Below, in pieces: positions 35,488 to 44,637 of a stretch of 64,000 nt of DNA. Source of the DNA: Candidatus Ruthenibacterium merdavium (GTDB lineage Bacteria; Bacillota; Clostridia; Oscillospirales; Ruminococcaceae); NCBI GenBank assembly GCA_019119935.1, contig DWWA01000020.1:114999-178998 (forward strand), given 5' to 3'. The notes under the pieces are model-generated. The model saw only the letters and a program-made list of their open reading frames with translations, was not told where the DNA came from and did not search any database. A program made the translations under genes and the position numbers. Numbering within the stretch: position 1 is the first letter of the stretch; each line of letters begins with the position of its first letter.

Positions 35488-36747
35488 TTATTGAAGAAGC
35501 TGAGCCACATGGGTGACAACTGCATTTTCTTCCTGATCCTCTCCGGTCAGCCATCCGGTAAAATATACACGCACCGCAGTGCCCACGACAACGCTTTCCG
35601 GCACACTGTCTTCACCGGCTTTTTCTGTAAAACACAGCGTTCTTCCGTCCATCGTGCGCAGGGTAAAGAAATCTTCCCCAAGCTCCCAAATCGTCCCGGC
35701 TACACTATTTTCGCTATTGCTGCCTTTGGTTTCTACTTCAATCTCTTCAATTTCCAATTTGCGCACATCTTCGCCGTTCAGCCAGCCATCGTATGCCACA
35801 CAAATGGTATCGTTTTTATCCAATCCATCGGACGGAATCAACGCTTCATCTACAAACAGCTCCAAAGTTTCACCGGTGAGCAGGTGTACGGTGAGCAAAC
35901 CTTCATCTTCGTCAAAGCTTTCTACCACACCGTAAAAACGCTGCTGTGCATCGTCCGGGAAAAGCACTTTGAGCACTTTTCCGTAAAGCCAGCCCGCATC
36001 TTCTACATCAGTATCCGAGAAAACAACCGCTTCTTCCCATTCGAAATCTTCCCAATCTTCTGCACCGCATTCTACATTTTCCGTGGAAAACTTGCGCTTC
36101 GTTCCGTCCCAAGTTTGAACGGTCAAAGTTTGATCCTCTTCGTCGTACTGCTGCACAGTAACAGGCGTGGTGCGCACAACGCCTGTTAGTTCTAAGTCCG
36201 TAATTTGCTTGACAAGCGCTTTTTCCGTTTCAAAAGGACGCCCGTCAAAGGTCAGGCGAGCTAAAGAACCCTTCTCCAGCTTTCCGATCATGTTCTGCTT
36301 GGCCTGCGCGATGGAAAACGTATACATCGAACCTGTTTGTGTTTCGAGCTTTAAAGTATCCTCCGTCACGGAAATTACGCGTCCGTCGACAGTGCTGTTT
36401 TTATAGCCCAATTCCATTTCTTCCGACTGATCCGCCTCAATATAAAGGATATCTACGTTGTTGGGTTCAATTTGCAAGTCGCCATCATAATAAATTTTAA
36501 CAAATGAGCCGTTCAGCACTTGTGTGCCCTCCGGAATTTCATCACCATCTAAATCCAGTACATATTCCATTCCTGCGCTGGTTCGCAAAATTAAAGACTC
36601 TTCCGTAATATCCAACACAACGCCGCTGGCTGCCTGCGCATTTTCAGGGGGTTTTAAAGTTTCCTCCTCCATCGGCTGTGGTTCTTGCCCCATACAACCG
36701 CAAAGCAAAAGCGCCGCAATGATTGCCGCCGCTTGTTTTCCCTTCAT
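35488..36747 (-). CDS. Lipoprotein with five tandem beta-rich repeats
   Basis: 419 residues. Signal peptide with lipobox LLLCGC (Cys18). The mature protein is made of about five modules of 65-80 residues with the pattern GVV-x-hydrophobic strands-x-T-x-G-x-x-Y-x-F, then a V-x-Y-D-G-W-L-x-G end (for example IYYDGDLQIEP, VAYDGWLNGEDV, VYFTGWLTGEDQ). This resembles repeated small barrels. It is strongly acidic. I recognise no enzyme motif. The repeats suggest binding or scaffolding at the cell surface. A 490-nt leader and a strong promoter precede it. Confidence 0.8.
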   Translation of the reverse strand: MKGKQAAAIIAALLLCGCMGQEPQPMEEETLKPPENAQAASGVVLDITEESLILRTSAGMEYVLDLDGDEIPEGTQVLNGSFVKIYYDGDLQIEPNNVDILYIEADQSEEMELGYKNSTVDGRVISVTEDTLKLETQTGSMYTFSIAQAKQNMIGKLEKGSLARLTFDGRPFETEKALVKQITDLELTGVVRTTPVTVQQYDEEDQTLTVQTWDGTKRKFSTENVECGAEDWEDFEWEEAVVFSDTDVEDAGWLYGKVLKVLFPDDAQQRFYGVVESFDEDEGLLTVHLLTGETLELFVDEALIPSDGLDKNDTICVAYDGWLNGEDVRKLEIEEIEVETKGSNSENSVAGTIWELGEDFFTLRTMDGRTLCFTEKAGEDSVPESVVVGTAVRVYFTGWLTGEDQEENAVVTHVAQLLQ

Positions 36748-37234
36748 GGCTTTCTCTCCTCTTCTCTTGCTTCGTTTGTTCCGACCCTCTCCTCTTTTCA
36801 GTCGGCCAAACGCCTACTTTATTGAATTCCAATTTCTTGTATTCATGTGCTTTCAGGTCTACTTTCTTAAACCTTATTCCACTCCACGTAATATATGCGG
36901 ACATCCCTCTGTATTTGCACAAAAATACTGTTTCAAAACAGCCTGCTGCCGTTATTTTTTCAGCACAACGGCAGACCAGCAGCTGCCGCTCTTTAAAAAT
37001 CGCATTTTCAATTTTGCAGCATACCCCTTTGCTGCGAAAAGAGAGTCCGCCGGGATTGTTCAAGCCTCGCCTCTAGTTTCAAGTGCATCCTTTCGCTCTG
37101 CGTAAGATTCCTTTTTGATTTTCATAAACGCTGTGGCTCTGCACGCAGCAAGCGCGCTTCCTTTTTAACGGTACGGCGCTGATGCAAAATGAAAATCGCC
37201 GTTCCTCTCTTATGTGATTATTCTTGGCTATTCG
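36748..37234 (-). promoter_or_regulatory. Long leader of the repeat lipoprotein gene
   Basis: About 487 nt between the predicted start site and the lipoprotein ATG contain no convincing gene. A 21-codon frame (MKIKKESYAERKDALETRGE) lacks a good ribosome site. Hairpins such as CGGCAG-N-CTGCCG and a TTTTGAAACAG palindrome are present, but no known riboswitch was recognised. Confidence 0.5.
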
Positions 37235-37240
37235 ACTATT

Positions 37241-37270
37241 ATTATATAATAAGCACATCCTAGGTGTAAA
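37241..37270 (-). promoter_or_regulatory. Promoter of the repeat lipoprotein gene
   Basis: TTTACA and TATAAT on the minus strand with an 18-base spacer, within an AT-rich stretch; the best -10 match in this part of the window. Confidence 0.7.
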
Positions 37271-37394
37271 TATACTTTACCGCCCACTGGCTACTTTTAC
37301 ATCTTTTTGTCATAAATTGTCATTTTTTGTTCTTGTGAAAAACGGCGGTTCAAATTTCATGCGATGCTAAATCGCCGATTTTTTTCATCACAGC

Positions 37395-37426
37395 AAAAAC
37401 GGGCAGCAGGTAAAACCTGCTGCCCG
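37395..37426 (-). terminator. Terminator after ispH-rpsA
   Basis: A perfect 12-base stem CGGGCAGCAGGT/ACCTGCTGCCCG with a three-base loop, followed on the minus strand by GTTTTTG. It ends the baiN-like-cmk-plsC-ispH/rpsA transcript. Confidence 0.88.
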
Positions 37427-37482
37427 AATACATCTTCTGTCAGATGCGGCTGATTCGCTTTTGAAAGCTTCACAGAGAAAAA

Positions 37483-39414
37483 TTACTCTGCGTCCTCGCC
37501 GTCCTCATCAGCCGGCTCCTCAACCAGAGCCTTCATGGAAAGGCTGATGCGCTTTTTGTCGTAATCTACGTCAATCAGCTGCACTTCAACCTCCTGGCCA
37601 ACGCTCAGAACATCGCCGACCTTCTCAACGCGGTCATGAGAAATCTCGCTGATGTGAACCAGACCGTCGATGCCCGGCAGAATGCGCACAAACGCACCGA
37701 ACTTCGTCAAGGACACAACCGGAGCCTTGAAGGAAGTGCCGATGGGATACTCAGCCTTGAACTTCTCCCAGGGATTGTCCTCAGCTTTTTTGTAGCCCAA
37801 AGAAACCTTCTTGTTCTCGGTGTCGAGATCTTTCACATACACTTCGATGGTATCGCCCACGTTTACCACCTCAGACGGGTGTTTCACGCGGTCCCAAGAC
37901 AACTCGCTGATGTGAACCAAACCGTCCACACCGCCGATGTCAACGAACGCACCGTAGTTGGTCAGGCTCTTAACTACGCCGGTGTAGCGCTTGCCAACTT
38001 CAACATCAGCCCAGAAAGCCTCGCGTTTTGCGTCTGCTTCCTGTGCCAGAACCTCACGGATAGAGCCCACAATGTGACGGCCCTCGCACTGCTTGATGCG
38101 CAGTTTAACATTCTGCTTCACGAGCTTTGTGTAATCCTCGCCGTGACGCAGGGTAGACTGGGAACGCGGCACAAACACGCGCACGTTGTTCACCAAAACA
38201 ACCAGACCGCCGGAGTTGGCCTCAGAAACGTAGCCGTCCATGATCTCACCGCTCTCAACGGCAGCGGCCACTTCCTCTTTGCCTTTGTTCTCATCAAAGC
38301 GTTTTTTGGACAGGTATACGATGCCTTCCTGATCGTTCACTTTCGTCACGATGAGGTCGAGCTCGTCACCTTTCTTGACCAAATCCTCCGCTTTTGCGGT
38401 GGGGTCATTAGTGAGTTCTTCCAGCTTGACGAAACCGGTGTGCTTCGTTCCGATATCAACGGTGATCTCGTTGGGGTTCACTGCGGTGACAATGCCCTTA
38501 ACAACCTTACCGTTATAAACCGGCTTCAACGAAGCCTCGATCATTTCCTCAAAGCTCAATTCTTCTTCACGAATTTCCTCGCTCATACTGCTCAGTACCT
38601 CCTCGATAATAGACGATGGCGTTGATGCCCCGGCTGTGACGCCTGCCGTGCGCACGCCGCGAAACCATTCCGGCTGTAACTCCTGTGCGGTTTCCACCAA
38701 AACGGCGCGTGTGTGCTTCCCGGCAACGGCGGCCAGCTTTTGGGTATTCGAGGAATGGCGGCCTCCGATGACAACCATTAAGTCGCACTCTTTGGCCAAA
38801 CACTCCGCTTCATGCTGCCTCGCCCATGTTGCATTACATATTGTATCAAAAATTTTCGCGTTTGTATATAGCTTTTTTGTAAACTCTACGCATTCTTGCC
38901 ACTTTTTCACCTCAAAAGTGGTTTGAGCAACCATAAAAATACCATTTTTGGAAATTTCTGGTGTTAAAATCTTCTCAAGGTCTTCAAGCCCTTCAAAAAC
39001 CTGCACACGCTCTCCGGCATGTCCCACAATTCCCTGTACCTCAGGATGTTTTTTATCTCCCGCCACAAGCAGCAGTGCATCTTCCTCTTTAGCCTGCTCG
39101 GCAATGCGGTGAATTTTCGATACAAAAGGGCATGTTGCATCATGCGCAGCAATCCCATGACCGGCAATTGCATCATACACGCTGCGGGGCACGCCGTGGC
39201 TGCGGATCACAAGCTCGTATCCTTCGGGAACCTGCTCCGGCGCATCCACCGTCAAAGCGCCGCGTGCTTGCAAATCTGCTACACACTGCGGGTTGTGAAT
39301 CAGCGGCCCCAGTGTAGCCACATGCTTGCCCTGTTCCAACAATTCATACGTCATTTTCACCGCGCGGTTCACACCGAAGCAAAAACCTGCGGTTTTGGCC
39401 ACCTTAATTTTCAT
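37483..39414 (-). CDS. ispH: IspH reductase fused to ribosomal protein S1
   Basis: 643 residues from the ATG at 39414 ([20 protein letters not shown]); the track's 20-codon extension is not family sequence. Residues 1-280 are IspH (HMB-PP to IPP/DMAPP), with the three [4Fe-4S] cysteines in GFCFGV, DATCPF and [11 protein letters not shown], and SSNT and GASTPSS. Residues about 315-640 hold four S1 domains (for example [50 protein letters not shown]). The second domain is divergent ([13 protein letters not shown]). Fusion of the two is a known Clostridia trait. It overlaps plsC by four bases and forms the end of the cmk operon. Confidence 0.95.
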   Translation of the reverse strand: MKIKVAKTAGFCFGVNRAVKMTYELLEQGKHVATLGPLIHNPQCVADLQARGALTVDAPEQVPEGYELVIRSHGVPRSVYDAIAGHGIAAHDATCPFVSKIHRIAEQAKEEDALLLVAGDKKHPEVQGIVGHAGERVQVFEGLEDLEKILTPEISKNGIFMVAQTTFEVKKWQECVEFTKKLYTNAKIFDTICNATWARQHEAECLAKECDLMVVIGGRHSSNTQKLAAVAGKHTRAVLVETAQELQPEWFRGVRTAGVTAGASTPSSIIEEVLSSMSEEIREEELSFEEMIEASLKPVYNGKVVKGIVTAVNPNEITVDIGTKHTGFVKLEELTNDPTAKAEDLVKKGDELDLIVTKVNDQEGIVYLSKKRFDENKGKEEVAAAVESGEIMDGYVSEANSGGLVVLVNNVRVFVPRSQSTLRHGEDYTKLVKQNVKLRIKQCEGRHIVGSIREVLAQEADAKREAFWADVEVGKRYTGVVKSLTNYGAFVDIGGVDGLVHISELSWDRVKHPSEVVNVGDTIEVYVKDLDTENKKVSLGYKKAEDNPWEKFKAEYPIGTSFKAPVVSLTKFGAFVRILPGIDGLVHISEISHDRVEKVGDVLSVGQEVEVQLIDVDYDKKRISLSMKALVEEPADEDGEDAE

Positions 39415-40028
39415 AAACAGTTTCGGTTCTCCTCCAGCAGTTTTTCCATTTCCTCGTGCACCAGCGTTTTGCACTCTCGCAGACGTGCCGCACTTTTTTC
39501 TCCTTGCAGAGCAAGCCGCTTTGCCTCAATCGGCTTTCCGATGACAATCGTCACGCGGCCCAGCAGCTTGAGCTTTCCGCCCTGATAGATGATACGGCAC
39601 GGCAGCATATCCACCCCAGCCGCATCGGCCACAACGAATGCCCCGCTTTTCAAGCGGCCCAATGTTCCGTCTTTTGAGCGCGTTCCCTCCGGGAAAATCA
39701 GCAGGCCGTGGCCGCGCTTCACATCTTCAATCGCACGTTCCACAACGCTTGTATCCCCCTTGCCGCGATGCACGGGAATCACGTTTACTTTCTTTAAAAA
39801 CCATGTTAAAAGAGGATGAATTTCAAACAATTCCTCTTTTCCCATGATAACCATTCGTTTTCCGTAATAGCGAGCCAGCACCAAAAAGACGGGGTCCAGC
39901 GCAAACACATGGTTGCACACCATGACAAACCCTCTGTCGTGAATCATATTCTCCTTGCCGACCACTTTAATGCGAAACGCGAGATGCCATATCACCCACG
40001 CCCCGGAAAGAACAATCCAGTAAAACAT
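39411..40028 (-). CDS. plsC: 1-acyl-sn-glycerol-3-phosphate acyltransferase PlsC
   Basis: 205 residues from the ATG at 40028 ([20 protein letters not shown]), chosen because AAAGGA lies upstream and the earlier codons overlap cmk. One N-terminal membrane helix. Acyltransferase motif I is NHVFALDP (HX4D), followed by [10 protein letters not shown], then [12 protein letters not shown] (motif III). It acylates lysophosphatidic acid to phosphatidic acid. The HX4D spacing is intact. Confidence 0.93.
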   Translation of the reverse strand: MFYWIVLSGAWVIWHLAFRIKVVGKENMIHDRGFVMVCNHVFALDPVFLVLARYYGKRMVIMGKEELFEIHPLLTWFLKKVNVIPVHRGKGDTSVVERAIEDVKRGHGLLIFPEGTRSKDGTLGRLKSGAFVVADAAGVDMLPCRIIYQGGKLKLLGRVTIVIGKPIEAKRLALQGEKSAARLRECKTLVHEEMEKLLEENRNCL

Positions 40029-40029
40029 A

Positions 40030-40704
40030 TCAGCCGTCCTTTCGCTTTCGGTCAATCACACTGCAAAGGCGCCGGAACGCCTCGTCAAAATCACAGTCGC
40101 TCGTATCGACAAGCACGGCATCCTGCGCCTGGCAAAGCGGCGACTGCTCCCGGTGCGTATCCTCGTAGTCACGTTTTTCCACCAGAGCAAGCACTTTTTC
40201 ATAAGTGGTGTCAACGCCTTTTTCACAAAGCTCTAAATAGCGGCGCTGTGCCCGAACGGCCGCGCTGGCGGTCAGAAAAATTTTCACCTGCGCATCGGGC
40301 AGCACAACCGTTCCGATATCCCGGCCATCCATAATGATGTTCTCCTGCTTTGCCAAAGAGCGCTGCCACTCCACCAAGAAAGTGCGCACCTGCGGGCAGG
40401 AAGACACGGCAGCCGCGCCCATACCCACTTCTTCTCTGCGCACTTCCTTTGTAACGTCTTCCCCGTTCATCTCAATTCTCTGCTCTGCGTGCGCATGGCG
40501 CAGCTCCAAATGAACTTCCTCAAGCAGAGGAATCACACGGGCGTGATCATGGGGATCTACGCCTCGGCGCATGGCATACAGCGCAATGGCGCGGTACATA
40601 GCTCCTGTATCGATGTATAAAAGGCCGTAATGCAAAGCCAGCTTTTTCGCAAGGCTGGACTTTCCTGCACCGGAAGGCCCGTCAATCGCAACTGCAAAAC
40701 TCAT
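40030..40704 (-). CDS. cmk: Cytidylate kinase
   Basis: 224 residues. It phosphorylates CMP and dCMP. P-loop IDGPSGAGKSSLAKKLA, then YIDTGAMYRAIALYAMRRG, DGRDIGTVVLPDAQVK and RYLELCEKG. It lies one base before plsC. The position before plsC and ispH-rpsA is conserved in Clostridia. Confidence 0.96.
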   Translation of the reverse strand: MSFAVAIDGPSGAGKSSLAKKLALHYGLLYIDTGAMYRAIALYAMRRGVDPHDHARVIPLLEEVHLELRHAHAEQRIEMNGEDVTKEVRREEVGMGAAAVSSCPQVRTFLVEWQRSLAKQENIIMDGRDIGTVVLPDAQVKIFLTASAAVRAQRRYLELCEKGVDTTYEKVLALVEKRDYEDTHREQSPLCQAQDAVLVDTSDCDFDEAFRRLCSVIDRKRKDG

Positions 40705-40746
40705 ATTTGCTATTTCCTTTCTTTCTATATGCAGTTTTTGGGTCTG

Positions 40747-41976
40747 TCATTCCTCACACCAATGGGCAGCCGCCGCCCACGCCGTCGCAAAGGCAATGCC
40801 AAGGTTGTACCCGCCTGTGTAAGCGTCCACATCGAGTACCTCGCCCGCAAAATACAGGCCCGGACACACCTTGCTCTGCATTGTTTTCGGGTCAACTTCT
40901 TTCACGGATACGCCGCCGCTTGTCACCACAGCATGCGCCAAGTCACCCTTGTCTTTCAGCTCAATGGGAAACGCTTTCATCAGCTCCAGCAGCCGCCTGC
41001 GCTCTTCGCGCGTAATTTGATTCACCTTTTTATGCACGTCCATTCCGCACAGATCAAGCATGACCGGCTGCATCGAAGCAGGCAGAAGTTTGGAAAGGCA
41101 GTGCGCCGTTTCCCGGTTCGACAAAAGCGCAAAGTCCTCTTTCACACGCTTTTCCAGCTGCTGCGGCGTCAAGCCGGGCTTTAAGTCAATCGTCAGGCGG
41201 TAATCGTACTTTTTCAAGTCGCGGATGTGCGCACTGGCCGAAAGCACCAGCGGGCCGGAAACGCCGAAATGCGTAAACAGCATTTCTCCCATTTCCGTAA
41301 ACCGGACTTTTTTGCCCTCCCACAGCGTCAAAGAAACATTGCGCAAAGAAAGGCCCATCATGCGCTTTGCCACGTTGCCGCGCTCCACAAGAGAAACAAG
41401 GCTCGGCTCCGGCTCAACAATCGTGTGTCCCGCTTGCTTTGCCAGCCGGTATCCGTCACCCGTCGAGCCCGTTACAGGGTAAGACACGCCTCCCGTTGCT
41501 ACCAGCACGGCATCCGCTTTGCACACTTTTCCGCCGCGCAGCTTCACCCCGCCGCATCGGCCATCTTGTAAATATAATTCCTCAACGGACATATCCGTTA
41601 TGAGTTCACAGGGCCCGGCCCAATCGAGCAGTGCGCTTAAAATATCCTGTGCGCGGTCACTCACAGGAAATACGCGCCGGCCCCGTTCTGTTTTCAGCGG
41701 CACGCCGAGCTCCTGCTCAAACAGGCGCATGACACGTTCCGGCGGACAGCCGTTCAGCGCGGAATAAAGAAAGCGAGGATTGCGACGCACATGTTTTAAA
41801 AACTCGTCGGGTGCGCAGTTGTTCGTTAAGTTGCAGCGCCCTTTTCCGGTAATCAAAAGCTTGCGGCCGGGGGAAGGCATGTGTTCGATCACCGTCACCT
41901 GATGGCCGCGACGAACGGCCGCGCCCGCGGCAAACAGCCCTGCCGCGCCCGCACCTACAATGATGATTTTCGCCAA
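40747..41976 (-). CDS. FAD-dependent oxidoreductase, HI0933/BaiN family
   Basis: 409 residues. The N-terminal Rossmann fold is KIIIVGAGAAGLFAAGAAVR, with the family motif SPGRKLLITGKGRCNLTNNC. ATGGVSYPVTGSTGDGYRLA and the C-terminal GLYFAGEVLDVDAYTGGYNL (FAD-binding) confirm HI0933. Enzymes of this family include the bile-acid reductase BaiN, but most are uncharacterised, so no substrate is proposed. It is the first gene of the cmk-plsC-ispH/rpsA group, 42 bases away. Confidence 0.92.
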   Translation of the reverse strand: MAKIIIVGAGAAGLFAAGAAVRRGHQVTVIEHMPSPGRKLLITGKGRCNLTNNCAPDEFLKHVRRNPRFLYSALNGCPPERVMRLFEQELGVPLKTERGRRVFPVSDRAQDILSALLDWAGPCELITDMSVEELYLQDGRCGGVKLRGGKVCKADAVLVATGGVSYPVTGSTGDGYRLAKQAGHTIVEPEPSLVSLVERGNVAKRMMGLSLRNVSLTLWEGKKVRFTEMGEMLFTHFGVSGPLVLSASAHIRDLKKYDYRLTIDLKPGLTPQQLEKRVKEDFALLSNRETAHCLSKLLPASMQPVMLDLCGMDVHKKVNQITREERRRLLELMKAFPIELKDKGDLAHAVVTSGGVSVKEVDPKTMQSKVCPGLYFAGEVLDVDAYTGGYNLGIAFATAWAAAAHWCEE

Positions 41977-42058
41977 TCGTATTTCTCCTTTTTAAGCCGC
42001 GAAAAAGCGGCCGGTGTGTGCTTTGTCTGAGCAAAAGCGGCTCTCATTGCAAAAGAAC

Positions 42059-42091
42059 GCGGCATACATGGGAATGTCCAGTGCATGCCGC
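42059..42091 (-). terminator. Terminator after the CCA-like gene
   Basis: GCGGCAT/ATGCCGC stem with partly paired interior, 16 bases after the CCA-like stop, followed on the minus strand by GTTCTTTTGC. Confidence 0.6.
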
Positions 42092-42106
42092 CTTTTCCTT
42101 TACCGA

Positions 42107-42928
42107 TTATTGATACTGCTGCGCCAAGGTAAGCGCCATCATTTCCAGCGGAGGATATTGGTTGAGCTCCGGCGTTTTAATCACCGTATCCAGCAGCTGT
42201 CTTACCACCCACGCCGCCTTTTTGTCGCGAATGCCCAAAACGGCCAGCTGACCGGTGGTAATCGCAAGGTCGCCCACACGGTAAGGGTCACCGGAGCGAT
42301 ACAGCTTGTCAAACAGCTCGGCCTGTCCCTGCCAGCGGTCATCCGACAGCGACAGTGTGCGAACCGCCGCACCGTAGTCAAATTCCGGCATAGAGCTGAG
42401 CATCATTTTCAAGTCATATTCATTGTCGGGCAGTGTCTGCAAAGCTGCCAGCTTGTCCATTGCCGCAAGGGTTGAAGCGAACACAGAAGAAAAGCCCAGC
42501 CGCTCGCACACGGTGCTGTAATGGGAATTGCAAAGGCGCAAAAAGCTCCACCAGCGCGTTTCCATGGTGCACGGCACATCGGCTAAAACAGAAAGTTCCG
42601 GCGTCCCTTTTAAAATTCCAAACGGGGTCAATGCGCCCTGTGCCACCAGCGGGGCCACCGACTGAGGCCGCGCTGACAGCAAAATATTTTGCAGCGCACC
42701 GCGCACGACCGGCGCCTGAACTTTTTTTACTCCGTCAATGGCAGCAGCTGCCGCCTTATAAGTATCGCTTTCAATCGCGCAGTTTCTTGCTGCCGCTGCC
42801 ACAAATAACGCCAGCACGCGCGCGGGAGACGCCTTGTAATAATTGGCTGCGTCGGGCATGACACCACGCAGTACGCCTTCCTCCAGCATATATTCTCTTG
42901 ATCGTTCCTGTGTATGTTCCATTTCCAA
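42107..42928 (-). CDS. Headless CCA-adding-enzyme-like protein
   Basis: 273 residues. The sequence resembles the body and tail of class II CCA tRNA nucleotidyltransferases. GVLRGVMPDAANYYKASPAR corresponds to the stretch after the catalytic head, VLALFVAAAARNCAIESDTY to the conserved RILRAVRFAA-x-GFxIE segment, and YRVGDLAITTGQLAVLGIRD plus LLDTVIKTPELN to the tail. The head (about 130 residues with the DxD metal motif) is absent, and no HD motif remains in the middle. So nucleotidyl transfer should be impossible; RNA binding may persist. The gene is intact, has an extended -10 promoter and a terminator. The match is by eye, so a search is needed. Confidence 0.7.
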   Translation of the reverse strand: MEMEHTQERSREYMLEEGVLRGVMPDAANYYKASPARVLALFVAAAARNCAIESDTYKAAAAAIDGVKKVQAPVVRGALQNILLSARPQSVAPLVAQGALTPFGILKGTPELSVLADVPCTMETRWWSFLRLCNSHYSTVCERLGFSSVFASTLAAMDKLAALQTLPDNEYDLKMMLSSMPEFDYGAAVRTLSLSDDRWQGQAELFDKLYRSGDPYRVGDLAITTGQLAVLGIRDKKAAWVVRQLLDTVIKTPELNQYPPLEMMALTLAQQYQ

Positions 42929-42956
42929 GTACGCCCCTTTTCCAGGTTTCCTTTCT

Positions 42957-42965
42957 ATTATACCA
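42957..42965 (-). promoter_or_regulatory. Extended -10 promoter of the CCA-like gene
   Basis: TGGTATAAT on the minus strand, an extended -10 element, about 35 bases before the start codon. No -35 is evident, which extended -10 promoters tolerate. Confidence 0.6.
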
Positions 42966-43006
42966 AAAAAAATGAGAATAGTGTTTATTTTTTTGAAATT
43001 TTTTTA

Positions 43007-43012
43007 TATAAT
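43007..43012 (+). promoter_or_regulatory. -10 element of the murC promoter
   Basis: A perfect TATAAT on the plus strand, 25 bases before the murC ATG, with only a weak TTTATT at the -35 position and an AT-rich upstream region. Divergent from the CCA-like promoter. Confidence 0.55.
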
Positions 43013-43036
43013 ATTTTCTAAAGAGGTGAACGTGAT

Positions 43037-44407
43037 ATGAATGGATTCAACAGCAACCTGTTAAACGGCAAAACAAAACTTCATTTCATCGGCATCGGCG
43101 GGAGCGGTATGTTTCCGCTGGTTGAAATTCTGCATGCGGTAGGCTACGAAATCACCGGCTCTGACATGGGCGAAGGCGATATCCTCGACCGCGAGCGTGC
43201 AATGGGCATTCCGGCATCCCACGGCCATCGCGCCGAAAATGTACACGGCACGGAGCTTGTGGTTTACAGCGCGGCCATCCCTTCGGATAATCCCGAATTG
43301 GCAGAGGCCGAGCGCCTTGGCATTCCCGCCGTGGAGCGCAGTGTGCTTTTGGGCTATGTTGCCAACACTTATCCCCACCCCATCTGCATTGCAGGCACAC
43401 ACGGAAAAACAACGACAACCGCAATGACTGCTCAAATTATGATCAGCGCAGGTACAGATGCATCTGCAATCATCGGCGGCAAGCTGCCCTTGATCGATGC
43501 GTACGGCCGTTATGGCGCCGGGCGCGAAATTGTGGTGGAAGCGTGTGAGTACCACAACACCTTCCTGCATTTGGTTCCGTATGTTTCCGTCATTCTGAAC
43601 GTAGATGCTGACCATCTTGAATTTTTCGGCTCTATGGACAATTTAAAGCAGTCCTTCCGCCGCTTTGCGCTTTTAACCGAGCACGCCATTGTCGCCAATC
43701 TTGACGATGCGAACACCCGCGAAGTTTTAAAGAGCGTTGACCGAAATGTGATTACGTTCGGCATTGACACGCCCGCCGATTACCACGCCGTTCATATTGA
43801 GGAATACCGCCCGTCCTTTTTCGCATTTGACATTGTGGAAAAAGGCGTTCCTGCCGCACATATCCGGCTCGCCGTTCCGGGCCGTCATAATGTCTATAAT
43901 GCACTCGCCGCTTACGCATGTGCCGCCATGTTCGGCTGCACTTCGGAGCAGTGCAAAAGCGGCTTAGAGGCATTCCGCGGCGCCGGGCGCCGGTTTGAGT
44001 TCTTGGGCGAAGTCAACGGCGTTACGATTGCCGACGATTACGCTCACCATCCCGCAGAATTGGAAGCCACACTTACCAGCGCGGCAAAAATGGATTACCG
44101 CAAAGTGTGGGCAGTGTTCCAGCCCTTCACCTATTCCCGCACACAGATGCTTTTAGACGATTTTGCGCGCGTGCTTTCGATTGCGGACCATGTGGTTCTC
44201 ACCGAAATTATGGGCAGCCGCGAAAAAGCCGAAGATTACAATATTCGCACGGAAGATTTGGCCGCAAAAATCCCCGGCAGCGTCTGCTTCTCAACCTTTG
44301 AAGAAGTCACCGATTACGTCATGAAGAACGCACAGCCCGGCGATCTTGTTATCACACTGGGGTGCGGCGATATTTACAAAGCCGCCAAAATGATGTGCCG
44401 CAGCTGA
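43037..44407 (+). CDS. murC: UDP-N-acetylmuramate-L-alanine ligase
   Basis: 456 residues, the only plus-strand gene of the window. It adds L-Ala to UDP-MurNAc in the cytoplasm using ATP. N-terminal Rossmann-like motif LHFIGIGGSGMFPLVEIL, ATP P-loop GTHGKTTTTAMTAQI, VVEACEYHNTFLHL, LNVDADHLEFF, NALAAYACAAMFGC and the C-terminal ADDYAHHPAELEATL are diagnostic. AAAGAGGTGA precedes the ATG. It ends in a strong terminator. It is transcribed alone, apart from other mur genes. Confidence 0.96.
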   Translation: MNGFNSNLLNGKTKLHFIGIGGSGMFPLVEILHAVGYEITGSDMGEGDILDRERAMGIPASHGHRAENVHGTELVVYSAAIPSDNPELAEAERLGIPAVERSVLLGYVANTYPHPICIAGTHGKTTTTAMTAQIMISAGTDASAIIGGKLPLIDAYGRYGAGREIVVEACEYHNTFLHLVPYVSVILNVDADHLEFFGSMDNLKQSFRRFALLTEHAIVANLDDANTREVLKSVDRNVITFGIDTPADYHAVHIEEYRPSFFAFDIVEKGVPAAHIRLAVPGRHNVYNALAAYACAAMFGCTSEQCKSGLEAFRGAGRRFEFLGEVNGVTIADDYAHHPAELEATLTSAAKMDYRKVWAVFQPFTYSRTQMLLDDFARVLSIADHVVLTEIMGSREKAEDYNIRTEDLAAKIPGSVCFSTFEEVTDYVMKNAQPGDLVITLGCGDIYKAAKMMCRS

Positions 44408-44491
44408 TGCATTTTCAAACAGTTTTTAAACCAAACAATCTTGAAAGAGAGAACGCGTAAAATGCTTTTTCTTTCTCAACCCCGCCGAATG

Positions 44492-44530
44492 AAAGGCTTG
44501 TTCCGACACCTGTGCCGGAACAAGCCTTTT
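44492..44530 (+). terminator. Terminator of murC
   Basis: A 14-base stem AAAGGCTTGTTCCG/CGGAACAAGCCTTT with a ten-base loop and a T run (TTTTTATTTTC) on the plus strand, 84 bases after murC. Confidence 0.9.
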
Positions 44531-44602
44531 TATTTTCTTCTTTCAAAAAATATTCGGGAGCGGTGGTTACCTAAAAATTTTTCCTTTTTTCAAAAACATT
44601 GA

Positions 44603-44631
44603 TTGACTCACGCCGGCACCTGTGCTATACT
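44603..44631 (+). promoter_or_regulatory. Orphan plus-strand sigma-A promoter
   Basis: TTGACT and TATACT separated by 17 bases, a near-consensus promoter. The only gene after it on this strand is none: everything downstream is on the minus strand. It therefore should drive a non-coding RNA starting near 44638. Confidence 0.75.
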
Positions 44632-44637
44632 TTCTTC

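Noticed and set aside
36644-37063. 139-residue minus-strand ORF before the repeat lipoprotein
   Set aside because: It starts at TTG with no ribosome site and its second half overlaps the lipoprotein signal peptide in another frame, so I left it out.
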